Position numbers and translations under genes: made by a program. Shown here piece after piece: positions 23,704 to 35,667 of a stretch of 64,000 bases of DNA. Source of the stretch: Phallus indusiatus (Eukaryota > Basidiomycota > Agaricomycetes > Phallales > Phallaceae); assembly GCA_027605045.1 (NCBI GenBank), contig JAQFWX010000108.1:1-64000 (forward strand), read 5' to 3'. Positions within the stretch are counted from its first letter, which is position 1. Each line of letters begins with the position of its first letter. The notes beneath the pieces are model-generated. The model made no database searches and had not been told where the DNA came from. It worked only from the letters and a program-made list of their open reading frames with translations.

Positions 23704-26700
23704 ATGTCACTAGCCTTGGCCCTGTCAAAAATTCGACCTCACACTGCATCATCTCTACCACACCAAAAGGCTCCAGCGAATCTCCTAGTAGCTATCGAAA
23801 CAACTCTCGTCGAGCAGGGATCTGAGCGAACACCCACAGCGTATTTTGCTGCTCTTTTGACTGCCCTTGACACCTCAAAAAGCAATCCGACCTTTGGTGA
23901 AGGAGATGTCTTGCCCGCAATCCTTTACCTGCTTGCCCTTGTCGTCCCTTTTGTTCCAGTACCTGTTATACGTTCCAATCTCAGTGTTCTTCTTTCTTCC
24001 CTGAGTCCCATATTTCCACCACTACTTGCTCATGCACCTCCACTCCGATCACAGCTTACAATTTTCTGTGCGGTCATAAAAGCACTTGATCCCTCTTTTC
24101 TGGATAAACCAGAACTTCTTCAGGTCTTCAATCTCATATTGGAGCTTACCGTCGACCCTCGTCCAAAGGTTAGGAAACGTGCTGCAGAAGTTGTCCGTGA
24201 TGTCTTGTCCAATGTATCACCACCGTTGTTGGTACATCCATACGCCGGACGCGTTGGCGAATGGATTGTCTCAACACTCACCATTGTAAACTCGGGAGCA
24301 GGTTCGTTTGGAAAATCGACCAAGACTACGGAAACCATGACTGGTCCAGAAGCTGGTATTCATATAGTCGCAATGGTTAAACCTATTGTATCCCACTTGC
24401 CTCGTTCAGTATGTATCACTGCCATTATCGCCTTCATCTTTAATTGAATCATTTTCTAGGCGCTGCCGTCTATCGTCAATGCCTTACTGTCTCTACCACG
24501 GCTTGGAAATCCATACCTATCTCAATCATCATATTCTCTCCTCACTGCCATTGTGTCAGATGACTCAACATCATCCGATATCACACCTCTTGTCCACACT
24601 TTACTCTCTTCCTCCCCTCTCAAAACCGATGCTACCCAAACCCCGGCGTGGCTCGAACTGCACCAAGCAGCTTTTTCTACCGGCTCAGTATCTCTTGATG
24701 ATAAAGGAGCGGATACTGTTTTCAAATCTATTTTCAACTATCTGCAAGCATCAGATACAAACATTCGAAAAGCCGCGGCAGAAACGCTGTCTTCTTTCCT
24801 GTCGAAAGTTATAACTAAAGACATGATTGCAGCGGCGGTGCGAGAGAAGGACAATGAAAAGAAAGTGTCTTCAGTCAGCAAGATAACCGCACATCTACGA
24901 GCATCTCTCAACGGTTTGCAATATGTCCAAGCCATACCTCAGATTCTCACTGTGCTAGCCGCCCTTCTCAAAACGTTATCTTTTCGACCTTCAAACAAGT
25001 CTATTCACCCTCCACCAACTGCTGCAGAAATTTTAGTCCTGGATCTAGTACAGCACACAGGCGATTTAAGAGTCAAAGAAGGATTCGAACACAAGGAAGC
25101 CACCGATCAGGTTCTCCGGACTGCCATGGGCGTATTAGGACCTGAGGTTCTTCTCAAAATACTGCCTTTACGTCTTCTCCCTGAAGAAAGGTGCGATTCC
25201 ATCCAACTTTTTACCTCAGCTCTCTCACAAAAATTACTCTAGATCAAGCGGAAAAGATGCACATGCCTATCTTCTGTCACTACTTCCCGTTCCCCATCCC
25301 TGTCCGCTTTCGCATTTCGTCAACTATTTTGTTCCACTATCTGAAAAAATGTTCAATTTACAACAATCGGCCACTGAAGCGGGACGAAACAGCGAAGCAA
25401 AGATGTGGGAAGTACTAATCGGTCAGATATGGAATGGTCTTGTGGGGTATTGCCATGCACCCAGAGATCTACCCGAAGTAGGTTTCTCACTTACTCAAAT
25501 CAATACATTTATGATTTAGATGACTCGCTATATAGACATTTGATACCAGGTTTGCGCAGCTGCTATCTCAGATTTTATACAATCAACCCTCTTTACGACC
25601 TGCCATTCTGAAAGCGCTCAAAGTAATTGTCGTATCAAATTACGAGACAGAATCGGACGTCTTAACGGCTGAAGATAAACAACGTAACCTTGAGCATCTC
25701 AAGAAACAAGCTGAAAACTGGTTTGCCGTTTTCTTCAACGTTTTCGGAAGCATTGGTCAGGAAAGTAGAGGTATGGTTGGAGATGTAATCTCGGCTTGGG
25801 TTAAAATCGCCGGAGACGAGGTAAGTTGCATTTCTTGTTCTACGTAACTGAAAATTCATTCTATATAGAGTATCGTTAAAATGTATCGCAAAGTCGTTAC
25901 CCTATTCCAGCAAGAGTTAAACAAACCTTCAAAGAATCAGCCGCCCAAAGGGAGCGATGCTCCAAACGTTCTCTTGATGTTCCAAGATCTATTGATTCTC
26001 GTTCTCCCACAACTTCCGCAACCAGAGTGCAAGGAACTTTGGGACCTGTGTTCTTCTGGTGCGGTAATGGGACATCCAGAGAGTGGCGTACAAAAGCGTG
26101 GATATCGCATATTAATGAAGCTGATCGAAAGTGGTCCCTTGAGCGGAGTACTCAACGTCGAAGACGTTATAACGAATCTTACATCCAGCTCAGATGTTGT
26201 CTCTGCCCCAGCCAAACGAGTAAGTTTGAACTCGCTCGTTTATTGCAGCTTTGTTTAGCTCATAACCTCTATAGGACCGGGTATCACTGATAGCACTTCT
26301 ATTACCATCTGTTCCCCCAACTTCGTTACACCTGATTCCAGTTTTGATCCCTGAAGCTGTTTTGGCGACAAAGGAGCCGGCTGAGCGTACGCGCTCTGCT
26401 GCGTTCGATCTTGTCGTTGCTATGGGACATAAAATGAAAGAGGGCGGAGTGGTGAAGCGCAATCGTTTAAATGAGATGCAGGACGAGGATGCTCACGAAG
26501 GTATATATGATCACAATTTGCTCGTGGTCAAGCTTATGCTTATTTTATTCTAGTCAAAGCAACTGTGGAAGAGTATATTACAATGATGGCGGCTGGCTTG
26601 GTCGGAGGCACTCCGCATATGATTAGTGCTACTATCACAGCTATATCTCGACTGGTCTTTGAATTCAAAGGTTTTTTTTCGTTTTCAGCGTCCAATAGAG

Positions 26701-27968
26701 TTTTGATGTTCATATCTGTTCGCAGACGATATTTCAACGACTATGCTAGACGAAATGTTATCCACGATGCTCGTTTTCGTCACTTCAGCAAACAGGGAGA
26801 TCGTCAAGTCTGCATTAGGGTTTATCAAATTATCAGTTCACACTTTACCAGTGGAGTTGGTTACAAATCACCTACAACAGCTTGTCCCTGCTTTACTCAA
26901 CTGGTCTGGGGATCATAAGAATCATTTCAAAGTGAAAGTTCGCCATATCTTCGAACGGATGATACGAAGATTTGGATGGGACGCGGTTTATTCGTGTGTA
27001 GGGGATAATCCAGAAAAGGGTAAAGTGCTACAAAACATCAAAAAGCGTAAAGATCGCGCGAAAAGAAAAAAGGCTAAGGCCGAAGCGGAGGGTGAAGACG
27101 AGGAAGAGGAAGAGGTAATATTTTATTCACTCTATATAGTCTGTCTGGAGATCATAACCAAAACTTCATTTTAGGCGCCTACCAAGAAGACGGGTGATGC
27201 ATTCGAAGACGTCTTGTATGGTAGCGAAAGCGAAATAGAGGATAGCGACGACGACGACGGTCCTGCTCGCCAGTCAAACAAAACCAAGGGTCGCGAAAAA
27301 GGTGCTCGAATCCGCTTGGATGACGATAAACCGATGGATCTTTTGCAAAGTGCTGCTGACAGAGTTATTGGTATGTATATGTATAGATCGTCTAAGAGTT
27401 TCAGACTCGCCTGACATGAATCAAATAGTCGGCAAAGGAAAAGATCGTCGTCGTAAACCAGGCCAAGAAGCTCCACATTTCCGTCAGGATGAAGAGACTG
27501 GGCGGATGATAATTGAAGATGAGGATGATGATGCGGGTAATGGCGAGGATGAAAATGAACATGAGGAGGATGTCGCTGGTGGAGCTTACAGAGAAAGCTT
27601 AACCTCAGCTGATGGGTTTACTCGTGGACCTGGCGGACGTATCAAGTTTAACAAAGATACTAAAAAAAGGAGGGCGAATAACGCCGATGAAGATGGAGAT
27701 ATCGATATGGATGACGCTAACGTTCCCAAGCAATCCAACAAAAAAATGAAAAGGGAGATAAAGTTGGGCCGAGAATTCAAGGCCAAGGTTTGTTCTTTCA
27801 TATTCTGCAAAGGGCATGTTTTTTTCTGAGTAACTGTCATTTCTTTAGCGAGCCGGTGGTGATGTTAAAAAGGGTGATGTGGATCCATATGCCTATCTGC
27901 CTCTTTCGCAAGCTGCGAAAAAGAAAGGAGGAAAACAACAGCGAATTAATCTTGTCGGACGACGTTAA
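23704..27968 (+). CDS. RRP12: Ribosome biogenesis protein RRP12
   Basis: A large gene of about ten exons encodes a roughly 1,200-residue HEAT-repeat protein. The N-terminal two thirds are helical repeats. Regions typical of the NUC173 domain include VDPRPKVRKRAAEVVRDVL, SHFVNYFVPLSEKMFN, EAKMWEVLIGQIWNGL and SDVVSAPAKRDRVSLIALL. The segment VRHIFERMIRRFGWDAV and the C-terminal GDVDPYAYLPLS followed by Lys-rich and LVGRR residues are characteristic of Rrp12. Acidic and basic low-complexity tracts (GEDEEEEE, SESEIEDSDDDDG, KKRKDRAKRKK) lie before the C-terminus. In yeast Rrp12 acts in export and processing of pre-40S and pre-60S particles. The stop TAA is at 27966-27968, about 95 bp before the tRNA gene. 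Confidence 0.93.
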
Positions 27969-28055
27969 TGTCATATTTACACGATATAATATCCATTTAT
28001 CTTACCTAGAAATTCTAGTGCGTACAAAAACGAAATGCGCCTCGAGTAAAAGAGT

Positions 28056-28059
28056 AAAA
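28056..28059 (-). terminator. Pol III terminator of tRNA-Asp
   Basis: A TTTT run on the minus strand a few bases downstream of the tRNA 3' end, with a second T run just beyond, fits an RNA polymerase III termination signal. Confidence 0.6.
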
Positions 28060-28063
28060 GAAA

Positions 28064-28147
28064 CTCTCAGGCGGGGAATCGAACCCCGGTCTCGCGCGTT
28101 CGCGTTGCCATGACAGGCGCGAATACTAACCTCTATACTACCTGAGA
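28064..28147 (-). tRNA. tRNA-Asp (GTC) with a 12-nt intron
   Basis: The minus strand folds into a complete cloverleaf. The acceptor stem TCTCAGG pairs with CCTGAGA, with discriminator G. The D-arm carries the A box (TAGTATAGAGGTTAG). The anticodon stem CGCGC/GCGCG frames a loop containing GTC. The T-arm is CGGGG-TTCGATT-CCCCG. The gene is 84 nt, 12 more than a standard tRNA-Asp, and the extra bases (TGGCAACGCGAA) sit one nucleotide 3' of the anticodon, the canonical position for a nuclear tRNA intron. Confidence 0.95.
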
Positions 28148-28292
28148 AGCCATGACAGGATTTAAAATTGTGACATTATATTTAGATTCGAACCACAACG
28201 CATGACGTTTATCTAGGCGAAGGTTTCGCCGACGTTGTCACCGTCCCGTTGGACGCAGTTGCCACCTGCAGCCTGGTTGACGTCCCTCTATC

Positions 28293-29336
28293 ATGCGAAA
28301 GGTATGTTACAATGACAACTCGTCTCGATAGAATAGCTTAACTATCTTCAAATAGATTCCATATCTCGTTTCCCTAATTCCCGTTGTACTTAGTCTCATT
28401 CTGGTAATTTTACATATTGTCATGATTAATCGGTCGAAGAGTGTGCTGAAACTTTGACATTAGTCCCTTGTTTCGTTTGAAATACCAGAATGGTACGCTG
28501 AATGTTGTGATGATTATGCGCCAGTAGCTTATCTTTTGATTGCTCAGGGTTTATGCTGAAACAGATCCTGATCTACCCATTGGTAAAGTCATTAGATGGG
28601 GTTTGTACGAGGCAAGTCGAAGATGGAGGGGCTTTAACATGGCATTCACTGATGCTACGTAATAGAGGTGCGAGCGAACATATGTACAATTACCAGACGG
28701 CAAGTATGAATCGGAGCTGCATTGTCGTGAATTCCCGTCTTGGAAATATGATGATTGCGCCAAGGAGATTGACAACTACTGCGTCTTATGGTAAATACCA
28801 TTGCTGAAGCTTTACTCTACCTTCACAAATTCACATTTTTGACAGGTCTACCGCGACGTATGCTTCAGAAGTTAGCTTAGTTTTTCTCGCAGCAACTATT
28901 GTCGCACTACTTCTCGTCACCACTGGATTTGGGACTCGGGCGAGGAGGCGAACTGCTTGGCAAGGTGTTGTGGCATTGATGGGTTTGCACGGTTCGTAAA
29001 GTTCATAGATTATCGTCAAATAAATTATTTACATCTGACATGCAAAACAGGAGCATTACAGATAACCACTATGGCAGTTGTTGCACATCTACATAGAACG
29101 TCTGCAAACCCTATGTTTCATAGGGGAACACTAAGTTAGTCACAATTTCTGCTTTCTGTCTTCGAATCAATGAAACACGCTTACCGAGAAAAAAGGTACA
29201 TCTTTCTATCTCGGTACCACTTCTTGGGTATTGGATGTGATCACCATAGCCGCGCTCGTCTACACCGCCAATGCAGCTAAAGCAGGAGAAAGATGGGCAG
29301 CAGGACGAAGAGGATACCAAATCATTCCTGGTTGAT
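28293..29336 (+). CDS. Four-transmembrane protein, function unknown
   Basis: This is a small multi-exon gene of about 240 aa. A possible start is ATGCGAAAG (28293-28301) followed by an intron, then TM1 (LVSLIPVVLSLILVILHIV). A Cys-rich loop follows (RCERTYVQLPDGKYE, LHCREFPSWKYDDCAKEI, NYCVLW), then TM2 (VFLAATIVALLLVTTGF), TM3 (GVVALMGLHGALQITTMAVV) and TM4 (TSWVLDVITIAALVYTA). The order of one helix, a Cys-containing loop and three more helices recalls SUR7/PalI or claudin-like fungal proteins, but no signature proves it. Exons from TM2 onward splice cleanly (one junction reads GTLKKGTSFYLG). Joins between TM1 and the loop are uncertain and imply an intron of only about 24 nt. The gene converges with the acyltransferase, 87 bp apart. 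Confidence 0.6.
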
Positions 29337-29423
29337 TGTCAATTTGGATTGGGGATGAAGAAGGCGATAAGTTAGAAGCCGGACCATTTATGTCATTCCT
29401 CATGCGGCCACACACGAAGAATC

Positions 29424-31481
29424 TCATTCCACTATGAATGACTGTGTCAGAAACAATTTCTTGTTTGTATTTATAAAGAACAAAAGACTCACATCTCGTT
29501 TCCTTCGTCTGGTTATTGAAAAGTATCTTGCCGTACTTTCCCATCTACTTCTGACTCTGCCCTTCTCCCTTCCACCCCTGTTTAAGAAATAAGTTTCTGG
29601 CTCTGCAGGTAGCTTTAGCCTGTGTATCGCCAAAACCATCACTCGGCTGTATAGATTCGTGCTTTGTTCAGAAAGCTCCTTAACTCTAGCAGGACCCAGC
29701 CATAGAAGATTAAGGAGAGAAACTATGGCCCGGAAACTTGACACTGTATCCTCGAAGAATCGCAAAGACAACCACATGAATGGGGGTATCAAGAAAAAAG
29801 TCAACAAAGCCGTGGGTAGTGTCAGAAAGACACAGCAGAGCCAAACGCCTATCCCTGTATAAAGGCCAGTTAGAAGTTTCTGTTGCGCAATTTCATCCCA
29901 GACGTCTTCTTTGGGACCAGTTGTCTTGAATCGTTTCGCTGACAAAGAAGACGCTATGAAGACCGGTGTCCATAAAACGAGTCCTGGCCAACAGACGAGT
30001 AATAAAACAAGAAGCCATATTGATCTGAAGAATATTCGCTTGAGAATTTTCACTTTGTTCAGTGGACCCGCTCTTATGCGCTCGTCTTTCACGCCTAGTC
30101 GAATTAATGTGTTATGATAAACCTATGAGTACGGTTAACAATAGGGAAAAAATTGCAAGTAATTCGACGGGAATCACCAGCAGGTCCTTTGCTAATTGAT
30201 CAATATCTTCATCTGTTGGTCCGATGATTAATTTGGGTGGGATAGTTCTTTCATCAAAGCCGTGCGGCTTCACATTGGGCTGAAATGCCCGAGAAGCACT
30301 TCGTGGGCGTAGTCGTTCCCATGTTCTACCGCTCTTCTTGAAGCCTTCAATGAACACTTTGATGACACGCACGTAATCTCCCAAGGTCATGTTCGTGCCC
30401 AAAGGAGCATAAAGCCTGGCGGCCGCTCTAGCAACGGTAATCATCTCCCACGAAGGTGCATCCAGTGTCTCTGAAGTGATATCTTCCGCAATATAATTCG
30501 TCAAGTTTTTGATGACTTGAAAGTCGACAGGCTTTAACAGAGCTGGAGATTGCTGAAATAGTGATCGGTTTTCAGGCCGATGACAAAACACGCAAAATTG
30601 CCTTTACCTGAGGCCGGAATGTGACTGGGGTGTTAAACGTAACGAGAAGGTCAGAACGGAAGTGATGTCTATGCATGTAGGTTATTGAGCACGTTAAGAG
30701 AGTTAATTCGTAATTAGGATCGTCGCGACGACGAGATAGGACTTCTGATATGATACGAGCTACACCCGTTTTGAGAGGTGCAAGTCCGGGTTGATATCGA
30801 CTCATTCCTTCCGGAAACATGCAGACGGTATCGCCGACTTCCAGGGCCTATCAGACCAATACAATGCATTAGCATCAAAGCAAGTCAGACGGAGAATATG
30901 CTAACATTATAGAGCTTGTTCAGGATATCGGAATTGTCTGGTTCCACCGATTCAGGGAGATCCATGCGTCTATGTATCGGTAAAGCACCGGATGATTCGA
31001 TAAGCCAGCTTGTGAATGTGCGTTTTCCAAACTGTGTGGATTTGGCGGTCATCCGGGTGAAAGTCTGAAACAAGTTCAGGCTTAACGGGAACACAAGAAA
31101 ATCGCATCACAACAACCTTTGTAAGGGTCATCAAGAGTCTAGATTCAAATTAGACTATATCATGAAGGAGAATAGGGTCGCGTACGTACATAGCGTCGGT
31201 CAAAGAGTTGGTATGATTTGCACAAATGATACTGCGATCAATTAAGACGGGCATAACATGAGCGGTGGCAACGCTAGTTGACTTGCCATGCTTGTCCTTC
31301 CTTTGGTAAAAACTCCTTATTTTCGATGACAATGGTGCCATAGAACACTTTCAAAACAAATTTGTAGAACCATCTGATATAAAGCCACGTCACTATCGCC
31401 AATTCAAATTGACTAAGAAGGTTCAAATACTTGCCGTAAGAGAATGTAACTGAGTGGAGTGGGCGTATGATTGCTGGGCAT
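29424..31481 (-). CDS. PlsC-type glycerolipid acyltransferase (Gpt2/Sct1-like)
   Basis: Exon 1 (31481-31435) encodes MPSNHTPTPLSYILLR and joins WFYKFVLKVFYGTIVIENKE. The acyltransferase motif NHX4D is seen as ICANHTNSLTD, and the FPEG substrate motif as CMFPEGMSRYQPGLAPLKTG. RKTFTSW-like FGKRTFTSWLIESSGALP lies between them. Two long C-terminal membrane segments follow (IWLLVLLLVCWPGLVLW and WLCCVFLTLPTALLTFFLI). The protein has about 650-700 residues and ends RRRKRDSFIVE. Such enzymes acylate glycerol-3-phosphate or dihydroxyacetone phosphate at the ER or lipid droplet; the exact acceptor is inferred. Introns 1 and 2 (31374-31434 and 31232-31286) have GCAAGT donors. They are forced by frame, because using the nearby GT breaks the conserved motif. 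Confidence 0.82.
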
Positions 31482-31792
31482 TATGAGACTGATGTTTGAG
31501 ACGAAATGTTGAGATATCTTGAGGATGATTTCATGACCAGGGCCAAGACAACGAGGGCTACCTAATCCACTGCTAATTGATTACAAAGCACCATTAGGTA
31601 ATTCGGTTGCTAGACGATTTCCCGGAAATCCTCAGGCTTGTTCCTGCTACCGCCAGCCGAAGCCGCTTCTCTCGAAATTGCGAATGTGCACGCGGAGATG
31701 CCTTTGACCCCAATGAGCCGTCCGTTCACACGACTTGCCAAGTGTGCGTGTATTCAAAACAGTTGTTCGACTCTGACTTGAAGGTCGCTATC
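31482..31792. other. Divergent promoter, acyltransferase / hydrolase copy 1
   Basis: The 311 bp contain the block around 31700-31720 (CCTTTGACCCCAATGAGCCG) that recurs upstream of the other two hydrolase copies. No separate gene is seen. Confidence 0.45.
31700..31720 (+). promoter_or_regulatory. Shared promoter block, hydrolase copy 1
   Basis: CCTTTGACCCCAATGAGCCG lies about 75-93 bp upstream of the ATG. Near-identical blocks stand at 36800-36820 and, more diverged, at 39714-39734 upstream of copies 2 and 3. It contains a CCAAT core. Confidence 0.4.
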
Positions 31793-34295
31793 ATGGAAAA
31801 GCCTCTCGTCGCTGAATGTATACAACAACCCTTGCCAGCGCGTCGTAGCAGACGTTTGGTTGCTACTCGCGTCGCAGCAGTCGCGATCCTCTCTTTTATC
31901 CTGTTCAACAAGCTTTTTAGCGATTCATATAATTCTATCAACTCTTCCGGCCCCAGTCTTGACGATGTGACCCCGCTAAACTTCGAGTGGGGCAAGGTGC
32001 GTCAACAAGAATGTTGACCACGATATATTTCGCAATTAAATAAGTCTTTACCTAGATTGTGCCTAGCCCTGACCTCAAGTGGCATGCATGTGGCAAACGT
32101 AGAGAGTGTGCGCGACTGGAGGTGAGTTGAAAAACCACGGTTACTCTTTAGCTTGACTCTCTGCTCTCCCTAGCTTCCAATGGACCATCTGGATCCCGAA
32201 GGCGATAAGATTGCTGTCGCCATAGTCCGTGTACCAGCGACCGAAAAGGAATATCGCGGTCCCATCTTACTCAATCCAGGTATGAGCGCATCATGTCCTT
32301 TGGCCAAATTACTGACAAATCAATTCTGGTTTGAAGGTGGTCCCGGCGGCTCCGGAGTCGCGACGGCTCATGGAAGAGGAGAAACGTTCCAAAAGATTAT
32401 CGGTGGTGAATATGATATAGTTGGTTTTGATCCGAGAGGTACAGTTTCTGGGTTCACATCTATAAGCCAGATCCAATAGTCTGAATGTACTTCTTTGTGC
32501 AGGCATTGGTGCCACAACGCCTAAGGTTTCAAACTTCTTAGATGACACTGAAAGAGCGATATGGGACGCCGGAGAAACACGGTTGCTTAACGGTACCTCT
32601 GAAGCTCTGCTTTGGACGTATTCTCGAGGGGGTCTATTCGGACAACTCGCTTATGCTCGTTCCGAGCGTATAGCCGAGTATGTTGGCACAGCCGCTGTGG
32701 CGCGGGACATGTTGAATATTACGAACGCGTTTGGTTTTGAAAAGCTCAAATACTGGGGCTTCTCATATGGAACGGTTCTCGGCGGAACGTACGTTCATTT
32801 TTTGTGATTTGATGATGCGTTTCTGATTTTATATCCTTAGGTTTGCTGCCATGTTCCCTGTACGTTGTTATGCATTTATATGCATGTTGATGAATAACAT
32901 GTTCGTTTTAAGGACTATGTGGACCGCGTAATAATTGATGGTCCGTTTCGCCTCTATGACGTATTTCGTCGAAAAATGATGACATCTTTTTTTTTTCGTA
33001 GGTGTGGTCGAGTTCTCGGATTATTATTCAGGTAGGTTATACACGAATTTGAAAAAATAGACCAGTTAATGATGACTTCCTGCGCATTAGGTCGCTGGTT
33101 TAGCAACCTTGTCGATACCGACAAAATCTTGGACTACATATTTGATGCTTGCGTCGCTGCTGGAAATGACTGCCCTCTTTACGAACCTACGTCTTCCCAG
33201 ATTAGTGCCAGGGTTGAATCCATTTTCGATTCTTTGAAACAACAGCCAATTCCAGTTTTCAATGGCACCGATTATACTATCTTGAATTACGGGAACGTGA
33301 AAAGCGTTCTTTTCAGTGGCTTATACAGTCCTTTCCAAGTAATTGGACCATTCTTTGATGCGCTCGCGGCGTTAGAGAAGGGTGATGGGAAGCCCATGTT
33401 ACTTCAAATTAACGCAAGGAAGGATGCTCCCCCTAAGTGCGGAGATGTCGCAAAGTCCTCCGTTGTCCCTATTTCTCTCCCAGAAGGAGGAGTTGCCGTT
33501 CGGTGCGGAGAGGGTCTAGGTGTAAACGGTACACTGGACGATCTTCGGAGACATATTAAGGAACTCGCGGAGTTATCCGTTTTTGCAGATATCTGGTCCG
33601 GAATTCGCATCGAATGCTCGTATGTCTCATGCAATTAGGTATTACCCTTTCCGTTGACTGATCCTGTGGGTACAGAGGTTGGAAAATTCAAACGAAGGAG
33701 CGATATGGAGGTTAGATTATATCAAACCTGTTTCGAGAATCAACATATTTATAGCATTTCGGATGCAGGTGACTTCCATACAACGACTTCTTATCCCTTG
33801 CTCATTATTGGCAATACACTGGGTGAGTTGTAACGCGTTTTTATTTACAAAGCTAACAAGATGGTTTAGATCCTGTCACTCCGCTTTTTGCGTGAGTCCT
33901 GTCGTCTTTCTTCTCTCTGACTTGAGTGTAACATTGTCGGCAGTGCCAAAAAGGCTTCCGAAGGATTTAGCAATTCTGTTCTTTTAACAGTGGATACCCC
34001 CGGAGTACGTCGCCCGTCATTTAACCCATCTCTTTTGGTATTGATCAGTTTTTTTTAGCACTGTTCGATTGCTGGAACGTCCGTTTCCGCTATGAGATAT
34101 ATCCGCGACTACTTCAGAGACGGAAGTCTCCCTCCAGTCGGAACTATTTGTCCCATTGAGGATAAATTGTTTGTCAAGAATGACACTCAGATGCTTTCCG
34201 GTCTCAGTCTGAGCGAGGAAGAAAGGAAATTTAAGGAGTTGGTGAAAGAGCTTGGTCAGGGTATGCAGGAAACGAGGAAGGGGTATTATTTGTGA
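31793..34295 (+). CDS. Membrane-anchored alpha/beta hydrolase, TAP-like (S33) family, copy 1
   Basis: This is the first of three tandem paralogues. The N-terminus has basic residues RRSRRLVATR followed by a hydrophobic stretch (VAAVAILSFILFNKLF), indicating a type II membrane anchor. Then come the alpha/beta hydrolase fold with HGXP-like GGPGGSG oxyanion region, the nucleophile elbow WGFSYGTVLG (Ser), the C-terminal TAP-like segment with acid NTLDPVTPLFA (Asp), and the catalytic His in VDTPGHCSIAGTS. The protein ends ETRKGYYL. Family members (tripeptidyl aminopeptidase/prolyl aminopeptidase type) cleave N-terminal peptides or esters; the substrate is unknown. Several N-glycosylation sequons and Cys residues suit a lumenal or outside location. 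The gene contains micro-exons of 19-29 nt around FAAMFP, DYVDRVIIDG and VVEFSDYYSG, and all splice in frame. Confidence 0.88.
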
Positions 34296-35148
34296 TGCCG
34301 CAATGATACTAACATCTACAGCTGATAGTGTCTCAATACACGATGCGTTGCTTGTACAATATAAAGGTTTGATGTGTTTTTGGATTAGAACAAATTTTGT
34401 CTGTAATGTTTTCTGTGACTAGTGAACATTTTGCTTTCCGTCGCCTCTGACTTGAACGCACCTTACCCTACGGTCCTAACGGTGCCCTCAAACCGTTTTT
34501 TCTTCCTCCTTCTGTCGACGCGCCTCATTACGCTTGAGCATAATCTACAACATTCCTTTCAAATTGGTTATGCTAGTCCGCAAGGAGAGGAATCGTCTTC
34601 ACTAACTCGCCAGTTCGGGCAACCCCCAATTTCCGACATGTTCTCCTGTCCTGTCAATGCTAAATTAGTAACTTGAAACCCACCTCTGAAATAAAGAGCG
34701 GGATATTGACAATTGTACTTCAAGTGGATAAATAAATACTGGTCTTTCTTCTATCATTTTCGGCTTGCGTCTCATCTTGAACTTTTCTTTCAAGTAATCT
34801 TATCATCCTTTATCAGAATTCTCAACTTCAACAAACTAGACTAGGAAACCACGCATCACAATAGTTGAGTATCATTCTTCACCGCCGTTCTGCCATTGTC
34901 ATTGTCACGGGCTTCATAGGTTGTTGAACGAAGTTTCAGTGCTCTGGCAATGTCATAGTAGGTTAGTAGATGTCCCGCTAGTAATTATGCCGAACGAGTA
35001 TGAGACATCTGAATCCTTATGAGAAACAACAACACGCTGATAATTCATTGATACTACCTACATACGCACGTTACAGAAGTACTTGACAAAACCAGCGGTG
35101 ATACAAAATGAAACTATAACTTGACAAGAAAAAAAATTGATGTTTGAT

Positions 35149-35565
35149 TTAATGAAAAAGTATTTTATACGTTATCGGCTTAAAAGTTGTAACAATAAAC
35201 GAAAACCTAATTTTATCTCCACCGTCAGGTCGTATTTCATACATTCCTGTAACGTTCAAAACGTAAACCTCGGTCGATCGCATGGAGGGGTCGGTGAAGT
35301 CGGTACTTATATTAGACAGCGGCGGCGGTTTTTTAATCAGAGTTGGTGGTAGCTCGCCAATGTGTCCCAGATAGAACAGCCTGATACGAGTGCTACCCTG
35401 ATAGCGGATACCGCTATCTTTATGGACAAAGTCCAAAATATATAACCCAGGTTGGAGATGAGGTATAAAACGTGCGTTTATATCATGAGTGCAAGGGATT
35501 ATTGTTGGATTTCTCTGAAGGGATACAAGATTTAGCGAGTGAGAGACGTGACCTGGCACTGGCAC
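35149..35565 (-). CDS. Hypothetical ORF or gene fragment beside the MITE
   Basis: An uninterrupted frame of 138 codons starts at an ATG and shows protein-like composition (FIPHLQPGLYILDFVHKDSG, IRLFYLGHIGELPPTLIKKP, VLNVTGMYEIRPDGGDKIR). I do not recognise the family. Its start lies about 100 bp from the left end of the MITE, so it may be the remaining part of a gene cut by that insertion, or a chance frame. No signal peptide or membrane helix is seen. Confidence 0.35.
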   Translation of the reverse strand: MPVPGHVSHSLNLVSLQRNPTIIPCTHDINARFIPHLQPGLYILDFVHKDSGIRYQGSTRIRLFYLGHIGELPPTLIKKPPPLSNISTDFTDPSMRSTEVYVLNVTGMYEIRPDGGDKIRFSFIVTTFKPITYKILFH

Positions 35566-35667
35566 ATACAGATTGCGCTATTTCAGCGATTGTCAAATTC
35601 GGTTTTTTCTCGGTGTTTTCACCCTGAGACCAAGTGGATGAACTTTGCAGCATTGATTTGGTATATA

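Noticed and set aside
29260..29544. Extra C-terminal acyltransferase exon overlapping the four-TM gene
   Set aside because: The reading frame overlaps plus-strand exons that encode TM4. The shorter end at 29424 is simpler.
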